The notes under the pieces were generated by a model. The model saw only the letters and a list, made by a program, of their open reading frames with translations. It was not told the origin of the DNA and did not search any database. Below, in pieces: positions 37,895-48,754 of a DNA stretch of 64,000 nucleotides. Source of the DNA: Candidatus Cloacimonadota bacterium (lineage in GTDB: Bacteria; Cloacimonadota; Cloacimonadia; Cloacimonadales; TCS61); contig JAIPIH010000001.1 in NCBI GenBank assembly GCA_021734835.1, positions 124,001-188,000 on the forward strand, given 5' to 3'. How positions within the stretch are numbered: position 1 is the stretch's first letter; every line of letters starts with the position of its first letter. A program made the translations under genes and the position numbers.

Positions 37895-38740
37895 ATGCAG
37901 AATTTTGGGATAATATTTAATCCGAACTATAAAACTAAAAAGACAATCTTTAATTTATTGGAAAAACTCCATAAAAGCAAAGATCTGCAATTTTTTAATT
38001 TTCCCGATCAGAAAGATATATATCCCGATTTTGTAAAAGCAGTCAAAAAAAACAAACTTGATTGTATTTTATCTTTTGGCGGCGACGGAACTTTTTTGAG
38101 AGCTAGTAAAACATCTCTGCAATATAATGTTCCACTTATGGGTATAAATCTTGGTAAACTAGGATTTTTATCGGAGAGTTCACTTTCCGAACTGGAAAAA
38201 TCAATTGATGATCTCAAGAATAACAAATTTTCAGTTCAGAAAAGACTCCTGCTTAAAACAATTATCCGAAGAGATAATAAGATGATCTTCTCTGCTTCTG
38301 CTCTAAATGATGCAGTGATCTACAAAGGTAAGGAGCCAAGACTGATCGATATAAAATTTTATAACAACAAACGACTGGTTGTGGAAACTCGCTGCGACGG
38401 AATCATAATCTCCACACCGACGGGTTCAACTGCTTATTCTCTCTCGGCAGGAGGTCCTATTCTCTCACCTGTAATGGAAGCTCTTGTTGTAACTCCTCTT
38501 AATCCTCATGTTTTAAGTGTGCGGCCTATGGTTTTTGCGGCTGAAGACAAGTTTAGTTTCAGATTAAAAACTAACGGCAGCGAATGTGTTCTGCAACTGG
38601 ACGGGAAAAATAATCTTGATCTAATGGATAATGATGAGATATTGATAACGGCTTCTAAGAAAAAGATAAGCTTTATCAAACTTTCCAATAAAACATTTTT
38701 CCAGATTTTACGAAAAAAGCTTCACATGGGAAAAAGATGA
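37895..38740 (+). CDS. nadK: NAD kinase
   Basis: 281 codons with an AGAGGAGA site. It phosphorylates NAD to NADP. The GGDGT motif is in LSFGGDGTFLRA, and the substrate-binding STPTGSTAYSLSAGGP segment is intact. It overlaps recN by 4 bases (ATGA). The 112-base gap before it shows no clear hairpin, so it may share the rsgA transcript or have its own promoter. Confidence 0.96.
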   Translation: MQNFGIIFNPNYKTKKTIFNLLEKLHKSKDLQFFNFPDQKDIYPDFVKAVKKNKLDCILSFGGDGTFLRASKTSLQYNVPLMGINLGKLGFLSESSLSELEKSIDDLKNNKFSVQKRLLLKTIIRRDNKMIFSASALNDAVIYKGKEPRLIDIKFYNNKRLVVETRCDGIIISTPTGSTAYSLSAGGPILSPVMEALVVTPLNPHVLSVRPMVFAAEDKFSFRLKTNGSECVLQLDGKNNLDLMDNDEILITASKKKISFIKLSNKTFFQILRKKLHMGKR

Positions 38741-40422
38741 TAACAAGTTTAAGCGTTGAAAATTTTATCATTGTTAAAAGTTTGAACTTGGAATTTGATA
38801 AAGGTCTGCAAGTGCTAACCGGAGAGACCGGAGCCGGGAAATCAATACTTGTAGGAGCTATCAGTGTGATCTTGGGCGGTGATGTTCATGCTGGAATGCT
38901 GCTTGATGATACACAACCGGCAAAACTCGAAGTTACCTTCAATATCGATAATAACAATAAACTGTTTATGAAACTTCTGGAAGATAATGAAGTAGATACT
39001 TCTGAAGATGAAATTTTCTTTACTAAGGAGATCGGTACTAACTTAAGAACGAAAAGCTTTATCAATGGCCGCCGTGTATCCAAAGAGATCCTTAAGGATT
39101 TTAAAGAAGTATTGATAGATTTTCATAGTCAGCGCGACCAGCAAAAATTATTTGATACAGATTTCCAACTGGAAGTACTTGATATCTTCGGAAAGCTGAC
39201 AAATATAAAGGAGCAGTTTTCTTTCCAATACAAAACGCTTGAGAATAAAATAAAGAATTTAAAGAAGTTACAGAATGCGGAGCAAGAATTATCAGAAAAG
39301 ATCAAGCTATATCAATACCAGATAGAAGAGATCGAAAAAATCGATCCTCAGATAGATGAAGATAATAAACTGCAGGCTGAAGTAAATATATTAACTAATG
39401 CAGAAGATATCCTTGAGATTTCGCAACAATTAGAACAAGAGATTTATGAAAAAGAAAACTCTGTTTATGATACGATAAGCTTATTTATAGCTCATCTGGG
39501 AAAATTTAAAAATGATAATGAGAATATCCGAGATGCAATTAATTATCTGCAGGATGCTTCTGAAAACCTTGATAGCTCAGTAAAAAGTATTCAGGAGGTT
39601 CAGAATATTATAGAGGTGGACACATCTCGTCTGGAATATGTACAGACTCGGATATCAATTTTAAATGAACTCAGTGTGAAATATAAGCGTGATATTCAAG
39701 GAATTTTAGAATATACAGAGCACATACAGCAGCAAGTTGCTTCCTATTCTTCTAAGAAAAAAGAGATCACGCAGCTCAATGCAGAAATAACTAATGATTT
39801 GCTTGAACTAAAACAACTGGGAAGTGATCTCTCCAATAAAAGAAAGGTAGCTGCCAAAAAATTTGAAACTGAGATCATATCTACTATCACTAAATTAGCT
39901 ATTCCCGATGCCAAGATCAAATTCAAATTCCATACATTGGCAGAAATTGGTGCAGATGAACGATTAAGCAGAATGAATGAAACAGGAATGGAAAGAGTTG
40001 ATATTTTTTTTACTGCCAATAAAGGCACTAAAATGCAGTCTTTTAGGATTGCAGCATCAGGCGGCGAGCTATCCAGATTTTTACTAGCCATTAAAAAGAT
40101 TCTCTCAGATAGATTAGATAGTCGAACTATCATCTTTGACGAGATAGATTCCGGAATTGGCGGGAAAACATCTGAGCTTTTAGCAGAATTTATCTACGAT
40201 ATCGGCAAATATCATCAGGTTATGTGTATAAGTCATTTACCACAAATAGCATCTTATGCAGATAGACATTTCTCCATTGAAAAGATCACCGGAGCAAAAA
40301 ATGCAGAAGTTAAAGTGAAAATACTGGACGAAAATGAACGTAGAGTAGAGATTGCCAGGATGTTATCAGGTTCAGAATCTGAATTAGCCTTACGGCATGC
40401 AGGAGAACTGTTGAATAAATAA
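38737..40422 (+). CDS. recN: DNA repair protein RecN
   Basis: 561 codons. SMC-like ATPase for double-strand break repair. The N-terminal Walker A is GETGAGKSILVGA, and the QRDQQKL motif follows. A long coiled coil spans about residues 150-390. The C-terminal ABC signature ASGGELSRFLLAI and Walker B IIFDEIDSGIGGKT complete the ATPase head, then SHLPQIASYAD. Start overlaps the nadK stop. Confidence 0.96.
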   Translation: MITSLSVENFIIVKSLNLEFDKGLQVLTGETGAGKSILVGAISVILGGDVHAGMLLDDTQPAKLEVTFNIDNNNKLFMKLLEDNEVDTSEDEIFFTKEIGTNLRTKSFINGRRVSKEILKDFKEVLIDFHSQRDQQKLFDTDFQLEVLDIFGKLTNIKEQFSFQYKTLENKIKNLKKLQNAEQELSEKIKLYQYQIEEIEKIDPQIDEDNKLQAEVNILTNAEDILEISQQLEQEIYEKENSVYDTISLFIAHLGKFKNDNENIRDAINYLQDASENLDSSVKSIQEVQNIIEVDTSRLEYVQTRISILNELSVKYKRDIQGILEYTEHIQQQVASYSSKKKEITQLNAEITNDLLELKQLGSDLSNKRKVAAKKFETEIISTITKLAIPDAKIKFKFHTLAEIGADERLSRMNETGMERVDIFFTANKGTKMQSFRIAASGGELSRFLLAIKKILSDRLDSRTIIFDEIDSGIGGKTSELLAEFIYDIGKYHQVMCISHLPQIASYADRHFSIEKITGAKNAEVKVKILDENERRVEIARMLSGSESELALRHAGELLNK

Positions 40423-40435
40423 GCTAGGAGCAGTA

Positions 40436-41317
40436 ATGTTTAGATTAAGAAGAGATGTTAAAATTTTTATTATAGTGTTAACTATTTTGTTTTCGGTCTA
40501 TCTGGGAATTAACAGATCAAATTTGGACAAAGTTTTTGTACACTCGGAGATCAAGCTTGATATCCGGCAAGCAGAAAATATTTATAATGATTCGCATAAC
40601 AATAAAAAAATCCGTTTTGATTATGAAATCGATGATTTAGCCAAGATCAACTCCCTGATTGCTGAGATTAACACGATAGAAAGCAGCAATATCCTTTATT
40701 CTGAAATAAAAAACAAATACTCACTTGTTATTGTAGAGCTACCTGTTGAAATTTCCCGGGATATTTTAACCCGCTTTAGAATGCTGAACGGACTTGCAAA
40801 TGAAAGTATAATCCGTAAAGGCGTTATTACAGAGAGTACAGACCTTAAAGAAAATCTTAATAATAATTTCATCACCAAAAAACGCATACAAAATTTGATC
40901 AATGAGAGTGTTTCTCCGGAAACAATTGAAAGGTTTAGAGAACAACTTGAGATCATCCAGGCGAAAATTGATAGTTTAGGCAGCAGAAATGATATTAGAA
41001 AACATAATGCAAGTAATGAACTCATCATGATCAAGGCAGTAAAAACATCGAGTGGAAATACAGCTTTACGCAGAAGTATGATAGTTTTTAGTATTACGAC
41101 TTTAGTGAGTATCATTTTTCTAATTCTGGGATTGATAATTGCCTATTATATTTTTGTATTGATGTATAAATTAATGTTACTCTTAGGTATAAGAACTTCT
41201 AGGGGAGACAGCTCAAATTATAATTACAATAAAAAGAGTTATGGCAGAAGCAAGAAAGTAAAGAGAATATACAAAGACAGAAATAAAACAAACGAGAATA
41301 CGGATGAAAAACAGTAA
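40436..41317 (+). CDS. DUF4349-like membrane protein
   Basis: 293 codons. One N-terminal membrane helix, then a region with the DUF4349 pattern (SLVIVELPVEISRDILTRF, then a coiled-coil-like stretch). A second long hydrophobic helix lies near residues 220-250 and a basic, Asn/Lys-rich tail ends the protein. The coiled coil probably sits in the periplasm. Function unknown. It lies 13 bases after recN and 17 before the NfeD gene. Confidence 0.6.
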   Translation: MFRLRRDVKIFIIVLTILFSVYLGINRSNLDKVFVHSEIKLDIRQAENIYNDSHNNKKIRFDYEIDDLAKINSLIAEINTIESSNILYSEIKNKYSLVIVELPVEISRDILTRFRMLNGLANESIIRKGVITESTDLKENLNNNFITKKRIQNLINESVSPETIERFREQLEIIQAKIDSLGSRNDIRKHNASNELIMIKAVKTSSGNTALRRSMIVFSITTLVSIIFLILGLIIAYYIFVLMYKLMLLLGIRTSRGDSSNYNYNKKSYGRSKKVKRIYKDRNKTNENTDEKQ

Positions 41318-41334
41318 TTTTTTTAGGAGGGATT

Positions 41335-41784
41335 ATGGAAGTTTGGCTTGATCCTTGGATGGTGTGGATCTTTTTAGGAATAATTTGTATTATCATTGAA
41401 ATCTTTACTCCGGGATTCCTGTTTTTAAGTTTTGGAATTGGTGCTATTTTAACTGGGATCACTGCTTTTCTTATTGATTCAATAGTTTTACAAGTAATTT
41501 TATTCGCTCTGATTACGTTATTTGTCTTTCTTCTCAGCAGAAAATTGAGTAATAAATTCATTTCAAAAGATTATATCGAAACTAATGTAAAAGGCCTGAT
41601 CGGAAAAACAGGTAAAGTAACTCAGGATATCCAACCGGATGAGAAAGGCTATGTTAAAGTTGAGAGTGAAGAATGGGTAGCGGTCGCAAAAAAAAATGTT
41701 TTGATCAAAAAAGACTCACTGGTCATAGTGGAAGGTATTGACGGCAATAAGGTTATAGTTACAGTAAAAAAAGTTCCCAAATAA
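41335..41784 (+). CDS. NfeD-family membrane protein
   Basis: 149 codons with an AGGAGG site. Four N-terminal hydrophobic segments (FLGIICIIIEIFTPGFLF is typical NfeD) are followed by a soluble OB-fold domain (GLIGKTGKVTQDIQPDEKG, then VKVESEEWVAVA). NfeD proteins work with stomatin/SPFH partners in membrane microdomains, and the SPFH gene is 45 bases downstream. Confidence 0.9.
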   Translation: MEVWLDPWMVWIFLGIICIIIEIFTPGFLFLSFGIGAILTGITAFLIDSIVLQVILFALITLFVFLLSRKLSNKFISKDYIETNVKGLIGKTGKVTQDIQPDEKGYVKVESEEWVAVAKKNVLIKKDSLVIVEGIDGNKVIVTVKKVPK

Positions 41785-41829
41785 TATTTTGTTCAGCTCA
41801 AAGGTTCAGAGCTGTGATAAGGAGGATTA

Positions 41830-42765
41830 ATGAGTTTCATTGCAATAGTTTTCGCTGTTTTGATCATTATCTTGATCTCCAAAGGTATGGTTATTGTCAA
41901 ACAAGCAGAGGTTATGATCATTGAAAGGTTGGGTAAATATAACAGGACATTGGAAAGCGGTCTGAACATTATCTGGCCGATAATTGACAAATCGCGTAAT
42001 ATAAACTGGCGGTATTCCAGAACTGACTTGAAAGGAAACAAATTTGTTCAGGTAAAATCTCAGAGCAGAATAGATCTGCGTGAAACCGTGTATGATTTTC
42101 CACGTCAGAATGTGATTACAAGTGATAACGTTTCAATAGAGATCGATGCTCTTTTATATTTCCAGGTTACCGATGCTAAAAAGGCTACATACGAGATCAA
42201 TAACCTTCCTAATGCGATAGAAAAGCTTACCCAAACAACACTTAGAAATGTTATTGGAGAATTAGAGCTGGATAAAACACTTACCTCACGAGACACTATC
42301 AATACTAAACTGCGGATCATCTTGGATGAGGCGACTGATAAGTGGGGTGTGAAAGTAAATCGAGTTGAGTTACAGGATATCAATCCTCCACAAGAAATTA
42401 AAATGGCGATGGAAAAGCAGATGCGAGCCGAACGTGACAGACGTGCTAAGATCTTGGAAGCAGAAGGCACAAAACGCTCACAAATTCTAGTGGCAGAAGG
42501 CGACAAAGAAGCTCAGATAGCCCGAGCAGAGGGAGAGGCAAAAGCAAAATATTTGGTTGCAGAAGCAGAAGGTCGAGCCATACTGAAAGTAGCAGAAGCT
42601 GTGAAAAAAACCGGTACCGATCCTGCTCAATACCTGCTTGCTGTTAAATATATAAAGGCGTTCAATGAAATTGTACAGAATGGCGATAAAACTGTTGTAG
42701 TTCCCTACGAAGCAGCAGCAATGCTGGGTTCTGTAAAATCCATGGAAAAAATATTTAAAAGCTAA
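41830..42765 (+). CDS. SPFH/Band 7 (stomatin-like, QmcA-type) protein
   Basis: 311 codons. One N-terminal membrane helix, then the SPFH domain (VKQAEVMIIERLGKYNRTLE, DNVSIEIDALLYFQV). A C-terminal Ala/Glu-rich coiled coil (AEGDKEAQIARAEGEA) drives oligomerisation. Stomatin-like proteins scaffold membrane proteins and proteases and are normally paired with NfeD, as here. The rho-independent terminator follows. Confidence 0.93.
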   Translation: MSFIAIVFAVLIIILISKGMVIVKQAEVMIIERLGKYNRTLESGLNIIWPIIDKSRNINWRYSRTDLKGNKFVQVKSQSRIDLRETVYDFPRQNVITSDNVSIEIDALLYFQVTDAKKATYEINNLPNAIEKLTQTTLRNVIGELELDKTLTSRDTINTKLRIILDEATDKWGVKVNRVELQDINPPQEIKMAMEKQMRAERDRRAKILEAEGTKRSQILVAEGDKEAQIARAEGEAKAKYLVAEAEGRAILKVAEAVKKTGTDPAQYLLAVKYIKAFNEIVQNGDKTVVVPYEAAAMLGSVKSMEKIFKS

Positions 42766-42786
42766 ATTCAAGCTACTTGCTTTTTG

Positions 42787-42815
42787 AGGGATTGATTTTT
42801 TCAATCCCTTTTTTA
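42787..42815 (+). terminator. Intrinsic terminator after the NfeD/SPFH unit
   Basis: AGGGATTGA and TCAATCCCT pair in a 9-bp stem around a five-base T loop, followed by TTTTTT. It closes the long plus-strand housekeeping run. Confidence 0.9.
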
Positions 42816-42854
42816 TTTTTCAAAAGTTTTCTGATTTTTTTCAAGAAAATTCAC

Positions 42855-42883
42855 TTGACACCATCCTAAAACGTTAATAATCC
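42855..42883 (+). promoter_or_regulatory. Possible promoter of the APC permease gene
   Basis: A consensus TTGACA (42855-42860) is followed 14-17 bases later by TAATAA/TAATCC. This leaves a leader of about 170 bases before the permease start. The leader has a small GAGGA/TCCTC hairpin at 42991-43007, but no riboswitch that I recognise. Confidence 0.35.
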
Positions 42884-43058
42884 TTTTGTATATTATGATT
42901 TATAATAAGATTTGCTTATTTTCCACTAAATCAGAAATCACTATATCCAAATTCGAAACCATCTGCGAAAATATTGTTATTCAACTTAGGGAGGATCATC
43001 TTTCCTCGCCCGTCAAACAAATTGAAAATATATAAACAAAAGACCAAAAGGAGTAATT

Positions 43059-44633
43059 ATGCCAGAAGGAGTAATTTTTAACAGACGTGCTTCAGGATTA
43101 GTTCGAGAGCTTTCCTGGTTAGATGTATTTATTTTTGTTGTCGCCGGTCCAGCAGCATCAGGAGTTATGTTTTACTCTGTATCTACAGCTGCCGATTTTC
43201 CGGGTGCAAATTTGCCCTTGGCTTTTTTATTTGGATTAATAATATTCCTACCGATTACTTTGTTGGTCGCTATTAACTCTGCCACAATGCCTCGTTCCGG
43301 AGGTTTATACATCGGAGTTAGCAGAGTTTTAGGTCCGACTATGGGCTATATCAGTGCCTGGCTATTATTTATCGGTTATGGCATTTCCAGCGGTGTTTTG
43401 GGGTATCTGGTCGTTGGTTTAATAGGATCGGCATTTTCCACAGCTGCACTCAGCAGCGGAATCGGGTGGTTAGCAAATTTAGGATCTGTCATGCAGACTA
43501 CGACCTGGCAAACGATCGGCGGAATGATCTGGGTTGTATTGTTCTGGTATATTGCCTACACAGGAATCCGCAAAGTAAAAAACATCATGCGGATCGCTTT
43601 CTTTATTCCGCTTATAGGAACGCTCATTTCCATTATCTGGTTCTTTTCATCAGGCGGAATGGAAAATGTAGCAGTAATGTTCAATAATACTTGGGGAGCA
43701 GGAGTTTTTCAAAATATCATAGCTAAAGCAGAAACTCTGGGCTGGCAGCAGCAGGCTTTTTCCTTTGGTAAAACGATCGGAGCTCTTATTGTAGTGATAT
43801 GGGCTTATCAAAGTATTACGATCATAAATTATGCCGGTGGTGAGATCAAAACACCCAAAACCAGCATGGTGCGGGGATTCATGATAGGAACAGTTTTTGT
43901 TGGACTTTTCTATATGATCATCGTTTGGGCAGTTTATAGCGCGTTTGGTAAATTTATCGGCTGCTACGATTTTCTCTACGATAATCACCCTGATACGCTA
44001 AAAGCGATCATGGGAAGTTTGGTGCAGCCCTCAATTCCTTTCTATTTTATGGCAATTGCCAAAAACGTCTGGTTTGGTTTGATCGTTGCCATCTCGATCG
44101 CACTTTGGTTTGCCAATTCGATTTTACCGGGATTTCTGGCAAATTCACGCCTGGCTTTTGCCTTGGCGATGGATAAATCTTTTCCTAAAGCACTTTCCAA
44201 TGTAAATCGCCGTACTGGCTCACCTACTAATGCTGTTCATTTGAATGCGTTTTTCTGCATTCTGGGAGTACTCATCATGACGCTTTCCGTGAAAATCATT
44301 TTATCAATACTATTATTTACATCCTTCTTTATTTTCTGGACTTTCGGATTGAGCGCTATGCTGCTGCCTTATCATAAACCGGAAATTTACGACAGATCTC
44401 CTGTGAAATGGGAAATTTTTGGTATTCCCGTAATGACGATTTTAGGCGGTTTCACTTTTGTAGCAGGCTGGTTTTTCCTTTATCTTTCCATGGAAAACTT
44501 CAACATTCCGGTAATGTTAACTCTGATCGGAGTTATGTTGGCTGGATTGATCATTTATCTCATCCAGCAAAACAAAAACAAAAAAGAAGGAATCGATACC
44601 AGCAAAATATATTCTCAGATTCCTCCCGAATAG
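43059..44633 (+). CDS. APC-superfamily amino acid permease
   Basis: 524 codons with an AAGGAG site. About 12-14 membrane helices. The APC hallmark lies in helix I and after (VVAGPAASGVMF) and in NSATMPRSGGLYIGVSRVLG. It imports or exchanges amino acids or amines across the inner membrane; the substrate cannot be told. It stands alone between a terminator and a 190-base gap. Confidence 0.88.
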   Translation: MPEGVIFNRRASGLVRELSWLDVFIFVVAGPAASGVMFYSVSTAADFPGANLPLAFLFGLIIFLPITLLVAINSATMPRSGGLYIGVSRVLGPTMGYISAWLLFIGYGISSGVLGYLVVGLIGSAFSTAALSSGIGWLANLGSVMQTTTWQTIGGMIWVVLFWYIAYTGIRKVKNIMRIAFFIPLIGTLISIIWFFSSGGMENVAVMFNNTWGAGVFQNIIAKAETLGWQQQAFSFGKTIGALIVVIWAYQSITIINYAGGEIKTPKTSMVRGFMIGTVFVGLFYMIIVWAVYSAFGKFIGCYDFLYDNHPDTLKAIMGSLVQPSIPFYFMAIAKNVWFGLIVAISIALWFANSILPGFLANSRLAFALAMDKSFPKALSNVNRRTGSPTNAVHLNAFFCILGVLIMTLSVKIILSILLFTSFFIFWTFGLSAMLLPYHKPEIYDRSPVKWEIFGIPVMTILGGFTFVAGWFFLYLSMENFNIPVMLTLIGVMLAGLIIYLIQQNKNKKEGIDTSKIYSQIPPE

Positions 44634-44823
44634 AAAACAGTTAATGAATTCTGCAGGAAGTGCGTTTTTTAGTAAAAGCCTAAAATTGTTCTCATTGCGA
44701 GTTTCGAATTAATTACTTTAATTATCAATTGATTAGGGCTATAGAATGTTCCAGCAGAATTCATGTATAAATTTTCTGTAAAGGCAAAATCAATATTCTG
44801 AAGAAATCTTTAATGGAGTTAAC

Positions 44824-45774
44824 TTGAAAAAACTTTTCTTTTCTGTCGATGTGCACGGAGCCAACAGTGTTTGGCGAAAATGGCTCAAAGTTCCAGATAT
44901 GTATGATGTGGATGCTCTCCTTTTATGTGGTGATCTAACCGGAAAATCGCTAGTGCCGATCATCAAAAACAAAAAAGGGTTTAACCGAGCATTTTATTTT
45001 GGTAAGAATTGGATGTTGAAAACAGATAAAGAAACCAACGAGATGGAAAAGCGGATTCAGGATTCCGGAGCCTATACTTTGCGTTGTGATGAAGATCGCG
45101 TAAATGAGCTGCAAAATGATCCGGCACAAGTAGAAAAACTGATGCTGAAAATGATAAAAGATAGAATGGCACAGTGGATAGAGCTTATATTGGAAAAGAT
45201 CGATATCAGCAAAGTAGACGTGATCGTGATGCCGGGTAACGATGATGACTGGGAGGTGGATGATGTGATCCAATCTTACACCGATAAAGGTATTATCTGG
45301 TGTTTAGATGAAGTAGTAAATGTGCTGGGGATTCCTATGATCAGTTTGGCTTATGTGAATCCCACTCCCTGGGATACACCGCGCGAAGAAAAAGAAAAAG
45401 CACTGGCCAAACGCATCAAAAAACTGGTGAAAAAACTTGATGATCCCTCTAAATCAATTTTCAATTTCCATCCACCGCCGTTCAATACGATGCTCGATCT
45501 GGCACCAGAACTGGATGCTAACAAAAAACCGGTAACAGTTGCTGGTCAGGTAAATTTTGTGCATGTAGGAAGCAAATCGGTTTATAAAGCGTTAAAAAAA
45601 CATCAACCCTTGATCGGCCTGCACGGACATATTCACGAATCTTTCGGTCATGATAAAGTGGGAAACACACCGGTTGTAAATCCCGGTTCAGAATACGGCG
45701 AAGGGATTCTGCGTGGTTATGTGATAGAAATCAATAATAAAACAATAAGAAATTATTGGAAAGTGGAGGGTTAA
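44824..45774 (+). CDS. Calcineurin-like metallophosphoesterase
   Basis: 316 codons from a TTG start with GGAG at 44815-44818. Di-metal motifs: SVDVHGA (residues 7-13), LLCGDLTG, MPGNDDDWE (in place of the usual GNH[ED]), and LHGHIHESFGH with NPGSEYGEG. It hydrolyses phosphoesters; substrate unknown. Its TAA stop overlaps the ATG of a nucleotidyltransferase-fold gene, so the two are co-translated. Confidence 0.85.
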   Translation: MKKLFFSVDVHGANSVWRKWLKVPDMYDVDALLLCGDLTGKSLVPIIKNKKGFNRAFYFGKNWMLKTDKETNEMEKRIQDSGAYTLRCDEDRVNELQNDPAQVEKLMLKMIKDRMAQWIELILEKIDISKVDVIVMPGNDDDWEVDDVIQSYTDKGIIWCLDEVVNVLGIPMISLAYVNPTPWDTPREEKEKALAKRIKKLVKKLDDPSKSIFNFHPPPFNTMLDLAPELDANKKPVTVAGQVNFVHVGSKSVYKALKKHQPLIGLHGHIHESFGHDKVGNTPVVNPGSEYGEGILRGYVIEINNKTIRNYWKVEG

Positions 45775-46583
45775 TGAATATTCCCTTTATTGCCAAAAAT
45801 GCAAAGTTAACAGCAGATATCTTGAAAAAACAGGAAGAAAAATTCTTGGATATTTTTGCTGAATTGATGGAAAAAGCTGAGGAGTTCAATGTAACAATTC
45901 GCGTAATCGGTTCAATTGCATTCCGCCTCAAAGCACCGGAATACAAGCACATTCAATACAAAAATCAGCGTTATCTGGCAGACCTAGATTTAGTTACCTA
46001 CAGCAAACACATTACTCGAGTTCAAGATACGTTCTTCAGTTTAGGCTGGACGGAAAAGCAAAATGTTTTGCGTCTGTTCGGCGATAAAAGACGTATTTTC
46101 TACCATCCGGATCAGGAGATTCATGCCGATATATTTATCGATAAACTGCGCTTTTGCCATCCTATAGATTTACGCAAACGGTTGGAACTGGATTATCCTA
46201 CCATAAGCTTGATCGATCTCTTATTAGCAAAATTACAGATCGTGAAGATCAACAAAAAAGATTTGGTGGATATTATGCTTCTAATGCGTAAATATCCCAT
46301 AGCACACAACCCCCAAAAAGATACTGTTGATATCGAATATCTGGCAAAAATCTGTTCTAAAAACTGGGGTTGGTGGAAAACCGTAACGACAAATTTGGAC
46401 AAAGTTCTGCAATTTTCCGGTAGTTACTTGAACCAATCCGATGCCAAAATTGTGCGTGAAAAAATAAACACAATGATCGATACAATCCACAACAAACGAA
46501 AAACTATTTCCTGGAATGTGCGAAATATGATCGGTGAAAAAATGAAATGGTACAACGAAGTGGAAGAGGTGCAGAGAGATTAA
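45774..46583 (+). CDS. Nucleotidyltransferase-fold protein
   Basis: 269 codons. I choose ATG 45774, which overlaps the previous stop and has GGAGGG at 45765-45770, over the ATG at 45756. The motif GSIAFRL, then LADLDLVTY (DxD) and HADIFID, is the metal-binding pattern of the pol-beta/minimal nucleotidyltransferase fold. A helical C-terminal half follows. No named family is recognised and the substrate is unknown. The coupling with a phosphoesterase suggests opposing reactions on one nucleotide-modified target (inference). Confidence 0.7.
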   Translation: MNIPFIAKNAKLTADILKKQEEKFLDIFAELMEKAEEFNVTIRVIGSIAFRLKAPEYKHIQYKNQRYLADLDLVTYSKHITRVQDTFFSLGWTEKQNVLRLFGDKRRIFYHPDQEIHADIFIDKLRFCHPIDLRKRLELDYPTISLIDLLLAKLQIVKINKKDLVDIMLLMRKYPIAHNPQKDTVDIEYLAKICSKNWGWWKTVTTNLDKVLQFSGSYLNQSDAKIVREKINTMIDTIHNKRKTISWNVRNMIGEKMKWYNEVEEVQRD

Positions 46584-46631
46584 TAGATATCCCAAAAGTA
46601 GAATTTGAGCGGATGACACAGGAAATTTTTG

Positions 46632-46637
46632 TATAAT
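46632..46637 (+). promoter_or_regulatory. Possible enolase promoter -10
   Basis: A consensus TATAAT lies 112 bases before the eno start in a 166-base gap. No matching -35 hexamer is visible at 16-18 bases. Confidence 0.35.
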
Positions 46638-46746
46638 ATAAGTGCTATATTTGCTTCAAATAAAAGTAATTATATAAATATATTACATAATCCATAGACA
46701 AAAAAAGTGTAACTTTGAAAATTGAATAATAAAGGAAAAGGAGTAA

Positions 46747-48033
<1,287 letters not shown>

Positions 48034-48043
48034 TTCCTAAATT

Positions 48044-48066
48044 CAAATAAAATATTACTTTATTTG
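48044..48066 (+). terminator. AT-rich hairpin after enolase, possible terminator
   Basis: CAAATAAA and TTTATTTG form a perfect 8-bp inverted repeat with a seven-base loop, 11 bases after the eno stop. No T-run follows, so termination would be weak. Confidence 0.35.
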
Positions 48067-48116
48067 TTAGAATAAAACTTACTCCTGATCATAGCGGGTT
48101 AATGAAGGAGTCGCAA

Positions 48117-48737
48117 ATGAAAATCATGTTATATTTATCACTTTTACTAATGGTGATAGCCGGATGTTCAACTGAGGGAGATATCAGGTTTATCAATCGG
48201 ACAAACCATGATCTGTTCTTTAATATTAAAGGTAATGACTATGTTTTGGCAGGCTCAGAAACAGAAGATACAGAAATGACAATCAGCGTTTATACAGGTA
48301 AAGAAGTACTATTTATTGATGAGGGACCTCGCGAAGTTGATCTGCATCTGGAAGGCGAAACTTTCATGATGCAATATGCGATCAACGGAACTCCAATTGG
48401 AGAATATTATACTGACACCACCCTGAATGTTCAACCGGGAAAAACAATGAAAATATATTGTGATCCTACTCATGCCGGAGTTAAACTGATCAATAATTCA
48501 ATCGAAAGTGTAGTTGGATTTTCTTATTATACTGATGATTTAGATTCACTGATAACTATGATCGATACTCCTTTGCAATTGGGAGACTCTACCTGGAGCA
48601 GATTAAAAGCTTCTTCTGAAATTGACTCTATCAGTTATTCCTTTTTGATAGAGTTTGAAAATGGTTTTATAGACAGCAGCTATATTAATATTCATGATCT
48701 TACTCTTGATGAGCAATTCAGAATAGTAGCAGAATAA
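48117..48737 (+). CDS. Lipoprotein, unknown function
   Basis: 206 codons from the ATG at 48117, six bases after GGAG at 48107-48110; an ATG at 48102 is part of the leader. The lipobox is in MVIAGC, with Cys17 lipidated. The rest is beta-strand-rich and acidic (IRFINRTNHDLFFNIKG, then IYCDPTHAGVKLINNS) with no recognised domain. It converges on the ars operon with only 17 bases between the stops. Confidence 0.65.
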   Translation: MKIMLYLSLLLMVIAGCSTEGDIRFINRTNHDLFFNIKGNDYVLAGSETEDTEMTISVYTGKEVLFIDEGPREVDLHLEGETFMMQYAINGTPIGEYYTDTTLNVQPGKTMKIYCDPTHAGVKLINNSIESVVGFSYYTDDLDSLITMIDTPLQLGDSTWSRLKASSEIDSISYSFLIEFENGFIDSSYINIHDLTLDEQFRIVAE

Positions 48738-48754
48738 AACTGAAAAATCCTGCC

